Below are positions 46,940-59,766 of a stretch of DNA of 64,000 bases, in pieces. A program made the position numbers and the translations under genes. Source of the DNA: Elysia crispata (taxonomy: Eukaryota; Mollusca; Gastropoda; Plakobranchidae); assembly GCA_033675545.1 (NCBI GenBank), contig JAWDGP010002483.1, forward strand, positions 152,501 to 216,500, read 5' to 3'. The first letter of the stretch is position 1. Each line of letters opens with the position of its first letter. The notes under the pieces were generated by a model that worked only from the letters and a program-made list of their open reading frames with translations, was not told where the DNA came from and searched no databases.

Positions 46940-49130
46940 CTTTTTGTGCTTTCCTCCCCCTCAATCTCACCCCTCTCAAACCATAAATATTACTCAACAA
47001 AATGTGTATGGCTTAAAAATAAAATCCACATGAAATAGAGAAGTTTGCAACATCAGCAATTTGAATACAAAATAAAATTTATTAAAAAATAAGAGAGAGA
47101 GAGACAGACAGACAGGGAAAAATACATATTGGAAAACCAGACCAGAAGAATACAAAGCAACGGAACAGATATTAAATGTTCTTCATCATTTTTCATCAAC
47201 AGCTCTTCAACGTACATAAATATATTTACAAAGCAACCATATGCCTTTGATGTAATTTAGTCTGGTGGCTTGGTTCTTGTATGTGAACTGGTGAACTGGT
47301 TTTGTACGTCATATACATTTGTCACATACTTACAGTATACAAATAAACTAGGACAGAAACTATCTCAAATGTGAACTTAAATGTTCAGACATAGAGGTAA
47401 CTAATAGTTTTAAAATTTTGTACAACAAAAATGTTCATCCCGATCTATCAGTTTGAACCATAGCTATTAGGCAGCTAGAGTTCAGATTTTTGTTCAACTA
47501 AAATTGATGAATCAGCACATCTAAATTAACTTTCACAAACACATATTCTACAAAATGTACCAATAATTTAGAGGTAGAGAGTATACTAGATCAATCGCTT
47601 GAAATTTTGCATTCCTAACTCTTCCTAAGCGGGGAAAATTTCTCAGAGAATTTTAATATTGTGTTCCAATGTGAGCATGCACAAAAGTTGAATTCTAGGC
47701 TAGTATTATAAGCAATCAATTTGTAAAGGACAAGGCTATCCAAAATTGATGACTGACTTTTTTGTTTGTGACACAGATGTAAACAATGTAAACTTTTCTT
47801 TACCTCTTACTTTCTCTAAGCCTAGATAAAAATTCATGGTACCTAGAAGGCAGCTTTACACATCACCATGAGACACTCTTTAATCTTCTCATATAATTAT
47901 CTCTAGATAAGAAAGCATGAATGAAGAGCACTAGGAAACTCATAAATAATTTGTCTCTTGCCAATACCTTGTTCACCCACATTATCTCCATACTAGATAC
48001 AGAAAAACTTTTGGGAGGCAAGATTATTCAAAGAATATTTCAAAAATAAATAACTGACTGTACAAACATAGAAAATAATAATACACCAATGGTATGGCAG
48101 ATAGCAGGCATACCCATGACATTGAATCTTTGCTTAATATGAACTAAGCTAGTCTTGCACCGCTATATCATGTGCTCCTCAGGAGTGCAACAATACCCAG
48201 CACCGATGACATTGAATAATATTTAAGTCGGTAGGTGATGCATATTTTTACCATAAACTGTAATTATTGTTCATGACGGAGACACCCATAATGAACCCAT
48301 AAAGCTGTATAGTTGCCAAAAGGATGTCATCAGAATGAGAGTTCACCAACTTTTTCTGACATGAGATCATAAGAAAGATTCAAAGTAGACCAAACCGTCT
48401 CAAGTTTGTATTTATTGGTATAGCTAGTTCACTCTTTGATATGAGCACACGGAATCGATTCCTATTCTTCAGAAGTAGATTCACGCCAAAAAAAAGAAAT
48501 CATGTTTGAGAATACTTTGTTTCAATCTGTCAGTTACTTTGATGGACTGTACAGGCACCAAATGAGCTGATAACTCATGCACATTTATATTCTTGTGTTC
48601 ATCTTTTTTTTTTCAAACTCTCTGACCCAAAGCTTGTCCCATAGTGAACATCACTTTCCTATACTTGTCTTTTTCCACTTTTTCTTCTCTGAGGAATGCA
48701 TTTTCACATTAAACCAAAAACTTTTGTGGAGTCTTTGAAACAAGCCATATCTGAGCTTCCTTATTAAATTCGGGATCATTTCAATTTAACACCCTAAAAA
48801 ACTATCAACACTATAATAAACTTTCTCTTCATGGCAAGAGCAACTGTTGGGAAGCATCTAAGAAACAATGCAATCCATCCGCATTATGCCTGCCCCACAT
48901 CTGTACTAGTGGATATTATTCTCTAGAAAGAACAATAACCAGAGACCGACTTGACAGGTCTGTTTGTTTCACTCAGCCAGAAGTCCAGCTCAGAAATGGT
49001 AATCCTAACAACATAAATTAAGGCAGAGGAAATGAGGTGGACATGGCTCGCTGTGCCGTGACAGAGGTTATGAATCGAATGTTATAGGTTCTTCCTATTC
49101 AGCCCTATGATTGTATACTGTTTATTGAGC

Positions 49131-49136
49131 ATAAAG
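49131..49136 (-). promoter_or_regulatory. possible poly(A) signal of EBAG9
   Basis: AATAAA on the minus strand, about 330 bp after the EBAG9 stop codon. Confidence 0.4.
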
Positions 49137-49466
49137 CAGCATGCCTTTGGTTTTAATATCTTTAACTGATCGAATAACATTCTTGCTGTCAAGGTCTACA
49201 TCATATTCTAAGTCTTTCCTTTGCATAAATTTGTATGATTATGATTTTAAAAAAAATGAAAAGGATTTGAACTGAACAGTCTAGCACTCACGAAGCTTTT
49301 GTTAGTATCAGTTTTTGATCATTTCATAACACCCAAGAACTATGACGTTAAAGAACAGAAAATAGAAGTGACTGCTGCATGTGGATTCCAGAGCTGCTGT
49401 CAGGGTCATATTTGCTTAGTGTCTTTTACCCACTGCAAGACTTATTTACAGTCACTCAACTTAAGA

Positions 49467-49691
49467 TCATGACACCCTGGTAGCTATGGAGACCCCTCCT
49501 CCTCCTGAGTTTGTCCTTCCTTTCTCTTGCTCCCGCTGTTGTTTTCTTCGTTGGTTCTGTGCCACTCTTTGTGCCCTCTCTTTTCTCCTAGTTTCTCTTA
49601 TGGCCTCCTCTGCTTGCCAGGTGAGATCCTCAGCAGCTTCCTCGTTCTCCCAGGCGTTATTTTCTTCTTCCCAAGCTTCAAGCTCTGATGT
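49467..49691 (-). CDS. EBAG9: EBAG9 coding exon 4 (C-terminal coiled coil)
   Basis: 225 nt ending in TGA, phase 0. Acceptor CATATTCGCAG. Encodes TSELEAWEEENNAWENEEAA, then TWQAEEAIRE and a charged helix rich in Arg, Gln and Glu, ending GGGGVSIATRVS. Confidence 0.93.
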   Translation of the reverse strand, partial: TSELEAWEEENNAWENEEAAEDLTWQAEEAIRETRRKERAQRVAQNQRRKQQREQEKGRTNSGGGGVSIATRVS

Positions 49692-52600
49692 CTGCGAATA
49701 TGACCAAAGGTAGAAATCATAACACTCCAAAGCATCAGACTCGTAAAAATACAAAACTATGGTAAGGAGAGCAACAGAGAGTAGCAATAGAGGTAGTACT
49801 TGCATAGTTATTGTCCCATAAGCCTAAAAGTAGGAAAGAGAGAATTAGAGAGTATTATTATAACCTTAGAATATTTCATAAGCTCACTAATATAACCTCC
49901 GATTATATTTATCAGTGATGCATTTACTCTTCTGACAAAAGCGGGGGGAAATCTTTTGACAGAAGTAAAATCATCTTTCAGCCTAATCATATTTTTCATA
50001 TACAACTCACTGAGTGAGCAATGAGCTCAGGGAGGAAAAGGCTGCCATGGTCAATGTTTAGTAAGAATTAAGAGACAGAGATTGTTCTTTCATTCATTTT
50101 ACTTCTCTTTCACACTTGATTGTTTTTTGGTTCTTTTCAAGTCTTCTCTTCCACACTGACAATCATTTTTCTCTGGCCAAGGGCGGGATAAATTAGATGA
50201 AATCCGATTCCACGAGTCAGTCTATCCAGACCACTAGTCTGAGTCTCCTGAAACCAGCAGAAGATAACCCAAACATGACACAGACAATCATTTAGATTCA
50301 AATTTCTTTTTCTGCATATCAGCACTGAATGAAGCTTGAATAGCTCTAAGTGATTTGCTTTGCCCTGAGTCTCTCTCAGCAACTTATACAGGGAGAGTTT
50401 AGCAGGTGTCAAGACAGAACTTAAGGTAGGCAAAATTGCAGAATAAAACTAAATGTCATGGCAGAGGTAAAATTTCAGTCTAGATCTAGTGGTTGCTTTA
50501 ATACACAACCTACTTCGTGTTTATAGTATTAACAGGGAGAGACACGGGCAAACTTGTGTTAGACATCAGTGTTAATCTTTTTGGGAGTGAAATATTTGGC
50601 TGAAGAAGTTCTGGGATTAAAAAAAAAAAGGTGAAGAGCATGGTGCAGCTCGTTTTAAAAAAGCATGCACACAAATGAAATTTAAAAAAATATCATTTTC
50701 CCCTTTCCATGAAATCTGTAAAAGCTGTTGAATCTGAGGAATCTGTATTTGACTGGTTAATATGGCACAACATACTTTGCTTGTTTGCTGGTTCTCTTGG
50801 TAGAACATATTTTTGCTTGTTCTCTTGGTAGAACATATTTTGCTTGTTTGCTTGTGCTCTTGGTAGAAGATATTTTGCTTGTTCTCTCGAAAGAATATAT
50901 TTTGCTGGTTTGTTGGTTTTCTTGGTAGAACACAATTTGCTTTTGGACTCAAAACTTAACACAGACAAAGTTAGATAAAATCATCTTAAAAATTCATAAG
51001 ACTTCAGGAGAGCAAAACTTTATGCAGCAAAACGTTTTCTGAACATTCTTCGTTTCTAGTAAAACTCCTGATAAATATTCATATGTTCAACGTCGCAAAA
51101 ATTTTTGTGGAAGACGACCACTTGGGAAAATGCGATTTTCCTTCAGAGGGCTTGAAATTCTGTTAACTGTGTCTTCCAAAACAAGCCTGACTCTTCCAGT
51201 GGATCTCTTATCCAGGGTGGGAGGAGTGATTCTCACTGAAACTTACCACCAGTGGAACATCTGACACAGCAGCCAGTCTACTGGATATGGAGTGGCTGGG
51301 TGCTTCATCTTCTTTCTTCCTGATTAGAATCTGGAGAGGCCAGCGAGAAAGAACAAAAGAGTAGTGCAAAAAAAGGTTTATATATATACATTTTAACGAT
51401 ACATTCTAATTTCATTTTTTTTTCTGAAGTCTCTTCTATGATTAATTGTGTCTCTCTTAACAGTTTTGATAATGTTTGGTCAAAGTGCAAGTAAGCTCAT
51501 GCTAAGGCCCTTGACTTAGTAATCAGTTTTACCCTAAAATAGTGAGGATTGCATTGGAAAATTTGGGGAAACAAAATTTGTCACTTAATTATAAATGAAA
51601 ATACAGGCCATTCAATCAAATTTTACAATTTAAGACAATATTTACAACCACACTGATTTTCAATCAAATTTTACAACTGCACTGATTTATTCAGTCATCA
51701 AGAGCTCATGAGTGTAAACCACAGGGCTGTTCTTTATACAAATAAATCAGAAACAAATGCACGCTGAGTAATAGAAAAAGTAATTTAAAGGCAATTTTTG
51801 CCTTGAAGGAAAGCTGAAAGCCCTTGGCTTACCTTGGTTTGTTTCTTCACAGTGGGCGTCATGTCTCCAAAAAAGTCTGGTTCAGGCTCCGCTTGCTGTT
51901 GCTGCTGCTGCTGTTGTCTCTGCTGATTGTAGTGGTAATTCTGAATGCTGGAGACACCGAGACTTGGCTTACCACGATAGCCATTCTGGTGGGTATTGCT
52001 GTCACCCCCACCCCCACCACCTGTGGTGGGATTGTCCCAAGCATCCCATGATTCCATCTCAAGCTGGAACAAGATTGTTTCATCATGAATGGAGTCAAAG
52101 TACCAGGATAAGGTAAACAATTTTCTTCATACAGGAAATCTATTTGATATAATGACACCTGAAATAATTTGTCATTTTGTTTTATTCACTACCATGATAC
52201 GTTTGGTCATTTTTCCTAAATCTATTTTCATCAAGAGTTATTTTCAGTTACGCTAAGAAAATAGTTGTGGCTTTTTGTTTTTTTAAATTCCTCCTCTGCT
52301 ATTTATGAATGCACAGAATGAGATAAAATTAAAGATTTCAACTAGCAGAATACAGCTGTATTGTTGTTGGGCCACGAATGATAGTTTTCAGCCATGACAG
52401 ATAAATGTGAATGCTCATATTGCTAGAAAGGAAATTGTTTTTATAACTTCTATTAAACTGATTAAAGATGCTTAAAATCTACACCAATGACTATGTAATA
52501 CTCCAAAGTTTTTTGATAATTTACACTTTATATAGTTATATAGTTATGGTACCCCGCATGCATAGTATAAAAGATGTGCTATGTACATGAAAATACTGAT

Positions 52601-52850
52601 TTTATATTTTTTCCAACTAGTGCATCAAACAAACTGTTTCAAAATCAAGAAAACTAACATCTGCCTCCTGCTCTTCGCCATATTGCTGAGGTGTGGACAG
52701 TCTCAGATTTCCTGTCGCTACTGATGTGAGGGCAATGTCATCCGAGGTTGAAAGTTTCCTCCTCCTACACACGACACGTCTAAGTGGACGGACGACTGCG
52801 TAGAGCAGCCCATAGATGTATTTCATAATATTCCAAACTACTTGCAACAT
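49467..52850 (-). CDS. EBAG9: EBAG9/RCAS1 orthologue, four coding exons
   Basis: Coding exons, in order of translation: 52659-52850, 51833-52063, 51248-51330, 49467-49691; about 243 residues against 213 in human. The match to EBAG9 is collinear: N-terminal hydrophobic segment and RRRKLS, W..WD, EPDFFGDMTPTVKK, then ILIRKK, SSRLAAVSDVPL, and W.EENNAWE..E..TWQAEEA followed by an Arg/Gln/Glu-rich coiled coil. The family protein is a Golgi and secretory-pathway membrane protein, known in mammals to affect glycan display and regulated secretion. Exon 3 is 83 nt between two phase-0 junctions, so the frame breaks once. It could be a sequence error, since all other parts look intact. A 5' UTR intron probably ends just before the ATG (TTTTGTCCTCGCAG). 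Confidence 0.9.
50766..50945. repeat. small tandem repeat in EBAG9 intron 3
   Basis: GCTTGTTCTCTTGGTAGAAC-like units occur about five to six times with spacings near 30 bp in the intron between coding exons 3 and 4. The minus frames over it (FYQENKQ) are artefacts. Confidence 0.75.
51248..51330 (-). CDS. EBAG9: EBAG9 coding exon 3, frame broken by one base
   Basis: Acceptor GGCCTCTCCAG, donor GTAAGT. The first half in phase 0 reads ILIRKKEDEAP. The second half matches the family only in another frame, SHSISSRLAAVSDVPLV, which ends in phase 0 as the next exon requires. The exon is 83 nt where 84 is expected, so one base appears missing near 51299-51304 (plus GGCTGGTGCT). As written, translation would leave the conserved frame. 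Confidence 0.85.
51833..52063 (-). CDS. EBAG9: EBAG9 coding exon 2
   Basis: 231 nt, phase 0-0, acceptor TTGTTCCAG, donor GTAAGC. Encodes LEMESWDAWDNP, a Gly run, an eight-Gln run encoded mostly by CAG, and the family signature EPDFFGDMTPTVKKQTK. Confidence 0.92.
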
Positions 52851-52853
52851 TTT
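52659..52853 (-). CDS. EBAG9: EBAG9 coding exon 1
   Basis: The ATG is at 52850-52848, three bases after a likely acceptor CCTCGCAG. Encodes 64 residues: MLQVVWNIMKYIYGLLYAVV (membrane-associating), then RRVVCRRRKLS. The donor GAT|GTTAGT leaves phase 0. An upstream in-frame ATG at 52865 lies inside the putative acceptor and is disfavoured. Confidence 0.85.
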
Positions 52854-55777
52854 CTGCGAGGACAAAATATGTAATATAGAAAGTGAATAAAAAAATCATG
52901 TAATTGCTGATATTCTCTACGCTGAGCATATATTACTTTGTTAATTTGAACTTCAGGAATATGGGGGTCTTCAGATATTCTTCTGAATAACTGCTGATGC
53001 CGGGTTTTTTTGTGGTCGAAAAGCTTGCATAAAGTCTTGCAGGTGAAGATCTTTATGTTCAATTTTTAGAAAATAATGATCTCGACAAATTGAAGAGTGG
53101 TTTTTTTATTCTAAAATTAGGCATTTGCATAAATGTTTTTCAAAGCACTTACTTAGACATCATATATATCTTTTATCCCAGTTAGATAAATTGACATTTT
53201 TTGCAAACCTGTACTTGTAAAATTTGCTTACTAAACAAATAAAAGTTTTGATTGAATGCTTACTAGTAACTTGTATATAACAATTAACCCACAGTTGATT
53301 AGATCTACAGAGTTGTGAATTTTCAAAACAAACATACTTTTGGAAAAATGTTTTTAAAATAAAGTTAAATTTTGTGATTGTAGCATGGCCAAAAACAAAC
53401 AAATTGAAGAATGCTTCAAGTCCATTCTGTTTGTGTATACATGTAGCAAGCTACATTCCTAATGAAAATGTGTGGTCTAGTTTTCTTTTCTTTTTTTAAT
53501 TTTAAATACTTTTAATTTTAATTTTTTTTCAGCATCATGTCAGTTTTCATAGTAAAGCTGAGGATGAGCTTCAATTTATTCAGTTGTATTTTCAACAACT
53601 TCTTTGCACAGAAAAGAAAAAGAGACAGACAATATAATTACATAATATATAGTTCATAAGCCATGCTCGTCTCCTATTTGTTTCAATATAATGCAAAATA
53701 CGGAGAAAGAGAAAAAGTCTGTTCTGACTCCTTGAATTACGATTGAGGTGAGGGGCAAACTCTCAATCAGTTGCCTCTTCTACTCCAAGAGCCACAGCAC
53801 AAAATGTGACCTATATAATACTACTTTATCCCCCTTAACTGATTAACGGGGTTAACGCCTATATTAATCTTTTTTTTAATGGGGGTTTGAGGGATTGCCC
53901 TATGATCTAAAATTGCAACCATGGTTCAACAGCTCTATAATTTTTTTTAAATAGCTTTCATATTGCTCTAACAACTTAGTAACCCCTTGAATAAAGAGGG
54001 AAAGTTGTAGGTAGATGATGCCGGAGATGGAGTAGATGATGCAAGTTGTATGGAATTCATGTAGAGAATAGAGAAGATGATGAGCTAATTCTAGATTCTT
54101 CGGACGATGACTGAATTTGGATCTTAAATTAGTTCCGAAAAATTGACGTTTTGTGATTTTTTAAAATATCATATAATGTTTTGTGTGTTGCATTAAACTA
54201 ATTATTTCAAGTAAAAGAGCGTCCATTTTTCTATTGTTTGGCATTTGAATCATGCTTGTACCTTTTTTAGTGTTTTTGTTAAATTAACTTATGAAAAATG
54301 AACTTTTACTAAACTGGAGTTATGCACCTTGCACTCGCCATTCGTCATTGTTAGTTTTCACCAGGGCGTATCTTTAAACAGTTTAAATTCCCTGGGTCTG
54401 TATTTTTTTTAATAGCCCACAAAACAAAACTCATTGATCTTCAATATCATTACAGCCTCTGTAGTGATGTGAGTGTTGGTGACCCTAGATTTCTTGCTTG
54501 CAGATACGCTGAGCGGAGGGGACTCTATCATTCTCTTTTTTATTCTATTTTTAGTAAAACTATTAGTTTAAAATATTATAGGCCCTAGTGATTATGACTG
54601 ACCTAGACTGTTTATTGGTAAAATCCATTACTGAACATTCGCATTAGTCCCTTTTCTATATCAGCATAGATCAAGATATTTTAGCAATGAATGCAATGGA
54701 AACTGTTTTGTCTATTATTCAGTGTCTACCGGCAAACTGTTGCTCACAGATTTTTTGGTTTAACCTACAGTAGATTCTAGATCTACATCTACACTTTTTT
54801 TCTTTCATGTAGGCAAGATCCAGATCTAAACCTAATTTCTAGGATCTCCACTGGACATATAGATCCAGTGATCTAAATCTAGCCCTGTTTTAAGCAAAAG
54901 CTTGAATAAAGGGGTTCCTGTTTTTACATTGATATCTCGATTTAAAGTTAGCCTAAAGAAAAGAAATAGAATTTCGGACTGACTTCTTTGCCTCGGCTAC
55001 GGTGGCATTTCCTTCAGGTTCTCAGAAAGCATAGCGGAAATATGACTGAACCAAATATTACCTCCAATTCAGAAAAGAGCTTTCTACCAATTAAAATCAG
55101 TTCACGAGAGGCTAGATTAAAACGTCTCAGATATGAAAATCGCGCGACTAGCTCTAGATTAGATCGGAAGAAAATCACGCAACTAACGTTAATTAATATA
55201 TTTTATTCATTTGATGTTTTCTATTCTATTCTTGTTGTTGGTTTTTTCTTACTTATTAATTTAAGGGTTATGATGGATAAAATGAAGAGTGAAACAAGTG
55301 AAAAATGTCGGAAGATAAGGGCAAGAGTTTTTAGGATATCATTGCCTATTTCTCAAGTTATTTTCTCTTCATCTTCTTTTGCGATTCAAAGATCCGAATT
55401 TCCCTTTTCACTCTTTTTATTTGTTTCATCTCTTTTTTTAATTATTCTTCTTTTCTCCTCCAAAATCTCGCCTTTGTCTTTCTCCTCTCTTCTTGTCCGA
55501 TCTTTTTCTTGTCTCCCATTTTTTAGCCTTGTGCTAGATTCTAGTTGCTGGTTGAAAGTCCTCCCTCAAACCTATAAGTTCAGTTTGCAGATGCGTAATT
55601 CCAATTTTCCAACTTCATCTTTTCAGCAATGCTCCTCCTACAAGAGGTTTGACAGATACTCGTGAAGACCTGCGGTTATCTTGTTGTATGCGTACTAGGC
55701 AAACTAATTCAGAATTAAAGAAGCTATATATGTAACTCAGTATGTATATAATTCAGTATGTTTATATGCACACACAC

Positions 55778-55778
<1 letters not shown>
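52854..55778. other. EBAG9 upstream region, no exon identified
   Basis: AT-rich. A 5' UTR exon and promoter of EBAG9 should lie here or further right, but I could not fix either. A cluster of AGATCT/CTAGAT words lies at about 54770-54880. The 225-codon plus frame at 54988-55665 turns hydrophobic and low-complexity and is not supported as a gene. Confidence 0.4.

Positions 55779-55832
<54 letters not shown>
55779..55832. repeat. (TA)n microsatellite at the 3' end of LINE B
   Basis: About 26 TA units starting one base beyond the LINE B stop codon on the minus strand. A short (CA)n lies on its other side. Confidence 0.95.
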
Positions 55833-55834
<2 letters not shown>

Positions 55835-58650
55835 AAATGCCCTGTCTGGAACAGACATCGGCGATCATGATTCTCCGCCTGTCCCCATTTTCCGTCATCC
55901 GCAGTAAGGCTATGTTGTCTTTGTTGTTTCCTGTCACAAAAGAGCTCAAGCTATCAAGAAATGTAATCCTTTGTCTACCTCTGCTTCTTGTACCTTCTAT
56001 CTTGCCTGTAAGAGATAAAAATTCCAGTCCCTTATGACGACATAATTATGTGTCCTAAAAATTTCAGTTGCCTTTTCCTTATTGTGTTTATGAGGGATCT
56101 CTCTTGGTTCGTTTCTTCTAATATAGATTCATTTGTCCTCTTTTCTTTCCATGATATTCTTACCATTCTCCCGCAGAACCACATTTCCGCTGCCTCTAAA
56201 TTTTTCTTGGTTTCTGCAGTTATTGTCCAAGTTTCGCATCCATATAAAAATATAGACCACACATATGTTTTCAAAACCCTCAATTTGGTTGAAAATGATA
56301 TATTTCTATTTTTAAGAATGGTGCTCATTTTTTGGAAAGAAGCCTTTGCAATGGCTATTCTCTTCTTAATTTCAGTCCTGCATTTACCGTCAGATGTCAA
56401 TGTATATCCTAGGTATTTGAATTTCTGTACTTGCCTGATTTGTTCTCCCTTGCTAAAAAGCTTGCATTCTGGGTTGTTTTTCTTCTTAGATACTACCATA
56501 CATTCAGTCTTTTTTACATTTAGAGACAATCCCAGCTTTTCACTCTCTTCTACAACAATATTTAGAAGCCTGTAAATCCTCTTCCGATCCTGCTAATAGA
56601 GAAGTATCATCTGCATATCTTAGGTTGTTCAGATTTTCACCATTCGCTTTGAGTCCTTCACTTTCATCCAAGTTTCTTAAAATTACTTCACTGTACAAGT
56701 TGAACAGGTCTGGCGACATCACACAACCTTGTCTTACCCCCCTTTTAATATTTGTGTACTCACTGAGTTCTCCATCTACCCTTACCGCAGCAGTTTGATC
56801 CCAATAGAGATTTCTAAGCACCCTCAAGTCTTTTCCGTCAATATCTAGCTGATTCAGCATCTCAAACAACTTTTCATGCTTTACCTTGTCAAAAGCCTTA
56901 GAATAGTCAATAAAGCATATGTAAAGATCCTTTTGAACTTCAATACATCTTTCCATTAACATTGATAATGTGAATATTGCATTCCTAGTTCCTTTGTCAG
57001 GGACAAAACCAAATTGCGTTTTAGCTATCTCTGGTCTTAAGCTCTTGCGCATTCTAAGCATCAGTACTCTCAGTAGAACTTTGTTAATGTGGCTCATCAG
57101 ACTGATTGTTCTATGTAGCTCACACTCAGTGGCACCTGGAATTTTTGGCAAAGCTATAAATACAGATTTTGCCAAGTCTTCTGGGATTGTTCCACTATCA
57201 TAAATTGCATTGAGAAGTTTAGTTGTCATCCCTATACCCATTTCTTCTAGAGCTAGAATTATTTCTATTGGTATCCCATCGGGACCTGTAGCTTTCTCAC
57301 GTGTCATTTTCCTTATGGCTGCCTCTACTTCTGCTTTTAAAATTGGTGGGCCATCTGTGTTTTTCTTTATTGCAGGTTTCTCTCCTCTATTGTCTTTGAA
57401 AAGCTCCCCTATGTATTCTGACCATCTGTTCAAAACATCTTCTTTATCCATTAGCACTGTTCCGTCTTTAGATTTAATGCAGTTTGTACTGGTGCAGCTC
57501 TTCTTTCCACTTACTTCCTTTATCTTTGAATGCATATATTTACTGTCTAAATGTTGATTTTGCTCTATTTCTTGACATTGTTCATTTATCCATTTTTCTT
57601 TTGCCTCATTGCATTTCTTTTTCACCTCCTTGTTCAGCATTTTGTATTTTACCTGATCTGATTTAGATTTCCTTCTTTCTTCCATTAGTTCATCCATTTC
57701 TTGTGTTCTTTTTTAGCTTTCTTTGGTATTCTTGTTTCCATTACCTCATTGATTGAGTCTTTGATATTAGCCCAAATTGTTTCAGCTTCAGTGATACTAT
57801 CAAGAAGAGCAAACTTGTTTTTAATATCAATAGAAAAGTGTTCCTTTATCTCCTGGTCTGATTTGAGTAGTTCGACTTGAAATTTTGAGTGAGCTTTAGG
57901 TTTCCTTATTTTCTCAAGTTTGACTTGAAGCTTGCACTTAACTGGTACATGATCACTGTCACAATCTGCACCTGGCATTGATTTTGATGTTTTTATGGCG
58001 TTTCTAAATCTGTCTTGAACAAGTATGAAGTCTATCTTATTCCTAGTTCTGTCTCCAGGGCTCATCCATGTCCATTGTCTTCTTGGATGGTTTTTATACC
58101 AAGTGTTTGAAATCATGAAGCCATTTTCTTTACACCATTCAATTAGTCTCTCTCCTCGCTCATTTTCTTCATCAATGCCCCAGGGTCCAACGATATTTTC
58201 TACTCTCTCTGATCCTACCTTTGCATTAAAGTCCCCCATGACTATTTTTATGTCCTGAGATTTCAAACATTTCATGGCTTTATCTAGATCTTCATAGAAT
58301 TGTTCAAATTCTTCCTCTTCTGCTGTTGATGTAGGTGCATACACCTGAACTAAACCCATGTCTAAAGGTTTCCCAGCAAACTTAGCAACCACTACTCTAT
58401 CTGAGACCGGACACCAACTTTTCAGGCTTTTCTCTATTGACTCATCAAATAAGATACCTACTCCTCTTTCATGTGTGCTTCCTCCTGAAAATATAAAAAC
58501 TTTGTTGTCTACTTTGGCCACTGCTGCTCCTGTCCATCTGGTTTCTGCAAGACCTACAATATTCAAATTCATTCTGTCCATTTCTTTGATAACTTTCTCT
58601 ATTTTTCCTTCCTGATATAATGTTCTGACATTCCATGTAGCGATTTTCAT
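55833..58650 (-). mobile_element. LINE B: compact APE-type non-LTR retrotransposon, three frameshifts
   Basis: Minus-strand element of about 2.8 kb with endonuclease and reverse transcriptase in one reading direction. Endonuclease from the ATG at 58650: MKIATWNVRTL, GLAETRW, VQVYAPTS, MGDFNAKVG, KIDFILVQ, DCDSDHVPV. Reverse transcriptase: FIDYSKAFDKV, GVRQGCVMSPDLF, RYADDTSLL, then a C-terminal domain with FLYGCETW and RQLKFLGHI, ending CSRQGI with TGA at 55835-55833. One-base frame changes near 57690, 56565 and 56030 make it inactive. Almost no UTR: three bases separate the start codon from a TA tract, one base the stop from another. A gag-like first frame is absent. It resembles elements often annotated as craniofacial development protein 2-like; clade not assigned. 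Confidence 0.93.
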
Positions 58651-58652
58651 TG

Positions 58653-58673
58653 ATATATATATAGATATATATA
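58653..58673. repeat. short TA-rich tract at the 5' end of LINE B
   Basis: ATATATATATAGATATATAT lies directly before the LINE B start codon (minus strand). Confidence 0.9.
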
Positions 58674-58848
58674 ATTCATTACCCGTAATATGTATTATTA
58701 CTGTGAAATATTACTATTCTTTGTAGTTTCAATGGACAAAGCGAAAGGAAATGTATACATGTATATCTGACGTATCAATATAACAATTGCAACATTAGAT
58801 TGAAGATAATAAAGTAAAGAAGAAAGCTTTGGTATCTGAAATTTTAAG

Positions 58849-58900
58849 AGAGACAGACAGACAGGCAGGCAGACAGACAGACAGACAGACAGAGAGACAG

Positions 58901-58961
<61 letters not shown>
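58849..58961. repeat. (CAGA)n-(GA)n microsatellite
   Basis: CAGA units with CAGG variants, then about 45 bp of GA. The same unit order, reversed, is seen at 13531-13606. Confidence 0.95.
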
Positions 58962-58963
<2 letters not shown>

Positions 58964-59700
58964 GAGAAGGCATCTTAATTTAGACGAGGTATGGAGTGCA
59001 TAGCGGTGATCTATGTTTTGGATGAATGCTTAAGTCAGATTTTAAAAAAATGTTGTGTTGTTGTTGTTGTTTTAAACCCTTGCATATTTTGTTGGGGGGA
59101 AAGGCTCTACAGAGAAATTGAGCTGTGTTGTTGTTGTTTTTTTTTTTTTTTTTTAAAGTTTCTCATGAAGCGCATATTATACTGTTAAACCGCTTTTTTT
59201 GGTTAGAGGCCACTGCATTGGTTTGGCAATAATAGTGTGCAGTAAGCCTATCACGATGATGATCTTCTGCGAGCAACTGGAATTCCTGTTCCTATATCAC
59301 GATGAATACGCGAGATTAGTTCTTTAGATCCTTTGCTAAGGCAGATTAAGGTTACGCGAGAACAATTCTTTTTCTTTTACATGGATTGAATGAGGAGATC
59401 AAAAAAGCCCCCAAAAAGCCCGTTTTTATGCACAAATGCTCCAGAATATTATTTTCAATGAGCAATTATATATCCCAATCACTATAATACAGTTGGAAGA
59501 ATTTTTTTTTAGAAATAGGAATACGAAAAGCCTTCTATATTGTTGATTGAGATTATATTTCGTGTGGTCTTGTCCTCATAGATTATTCAATTAAGAAAAA
59601 AAATAACGTCTATGCAGTTCGACTTTTTTTAAAAAAAATGCAATATCAGTATGGACTAAAGTAAATTTAGATTCTAAATTGTAGGCGTCATGTTATTTCG

Positions 59701-59766
<66 letters not shown>

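Larger units (their letters stand above)
44326..49466. other. AT-rich DNA, probable 3' flank of EBAG9; no gene seen
   Basis: No frame here carries a recognisable domain. Short (CA)n at 46909-46932 and (GA)n-(CAGA)n near 47090-47114. The segment nearest 49.4 kb is presumably EBAG9 3' UTR. Confidence 0.5.

Noticed and set aside
49808-50433. Two short minus-strand frames next to EBAG9 exon 4
   Set aside because: They lie in the intron, contain no EBAG9 similarity and are not needed for the collinear match.
54988-55665. 225-codon plus-strand open frame
   Set aside because: It turns into a Phe/Ser/Leu-rich low-complexity sequence with no domain, and no splice partner was found.
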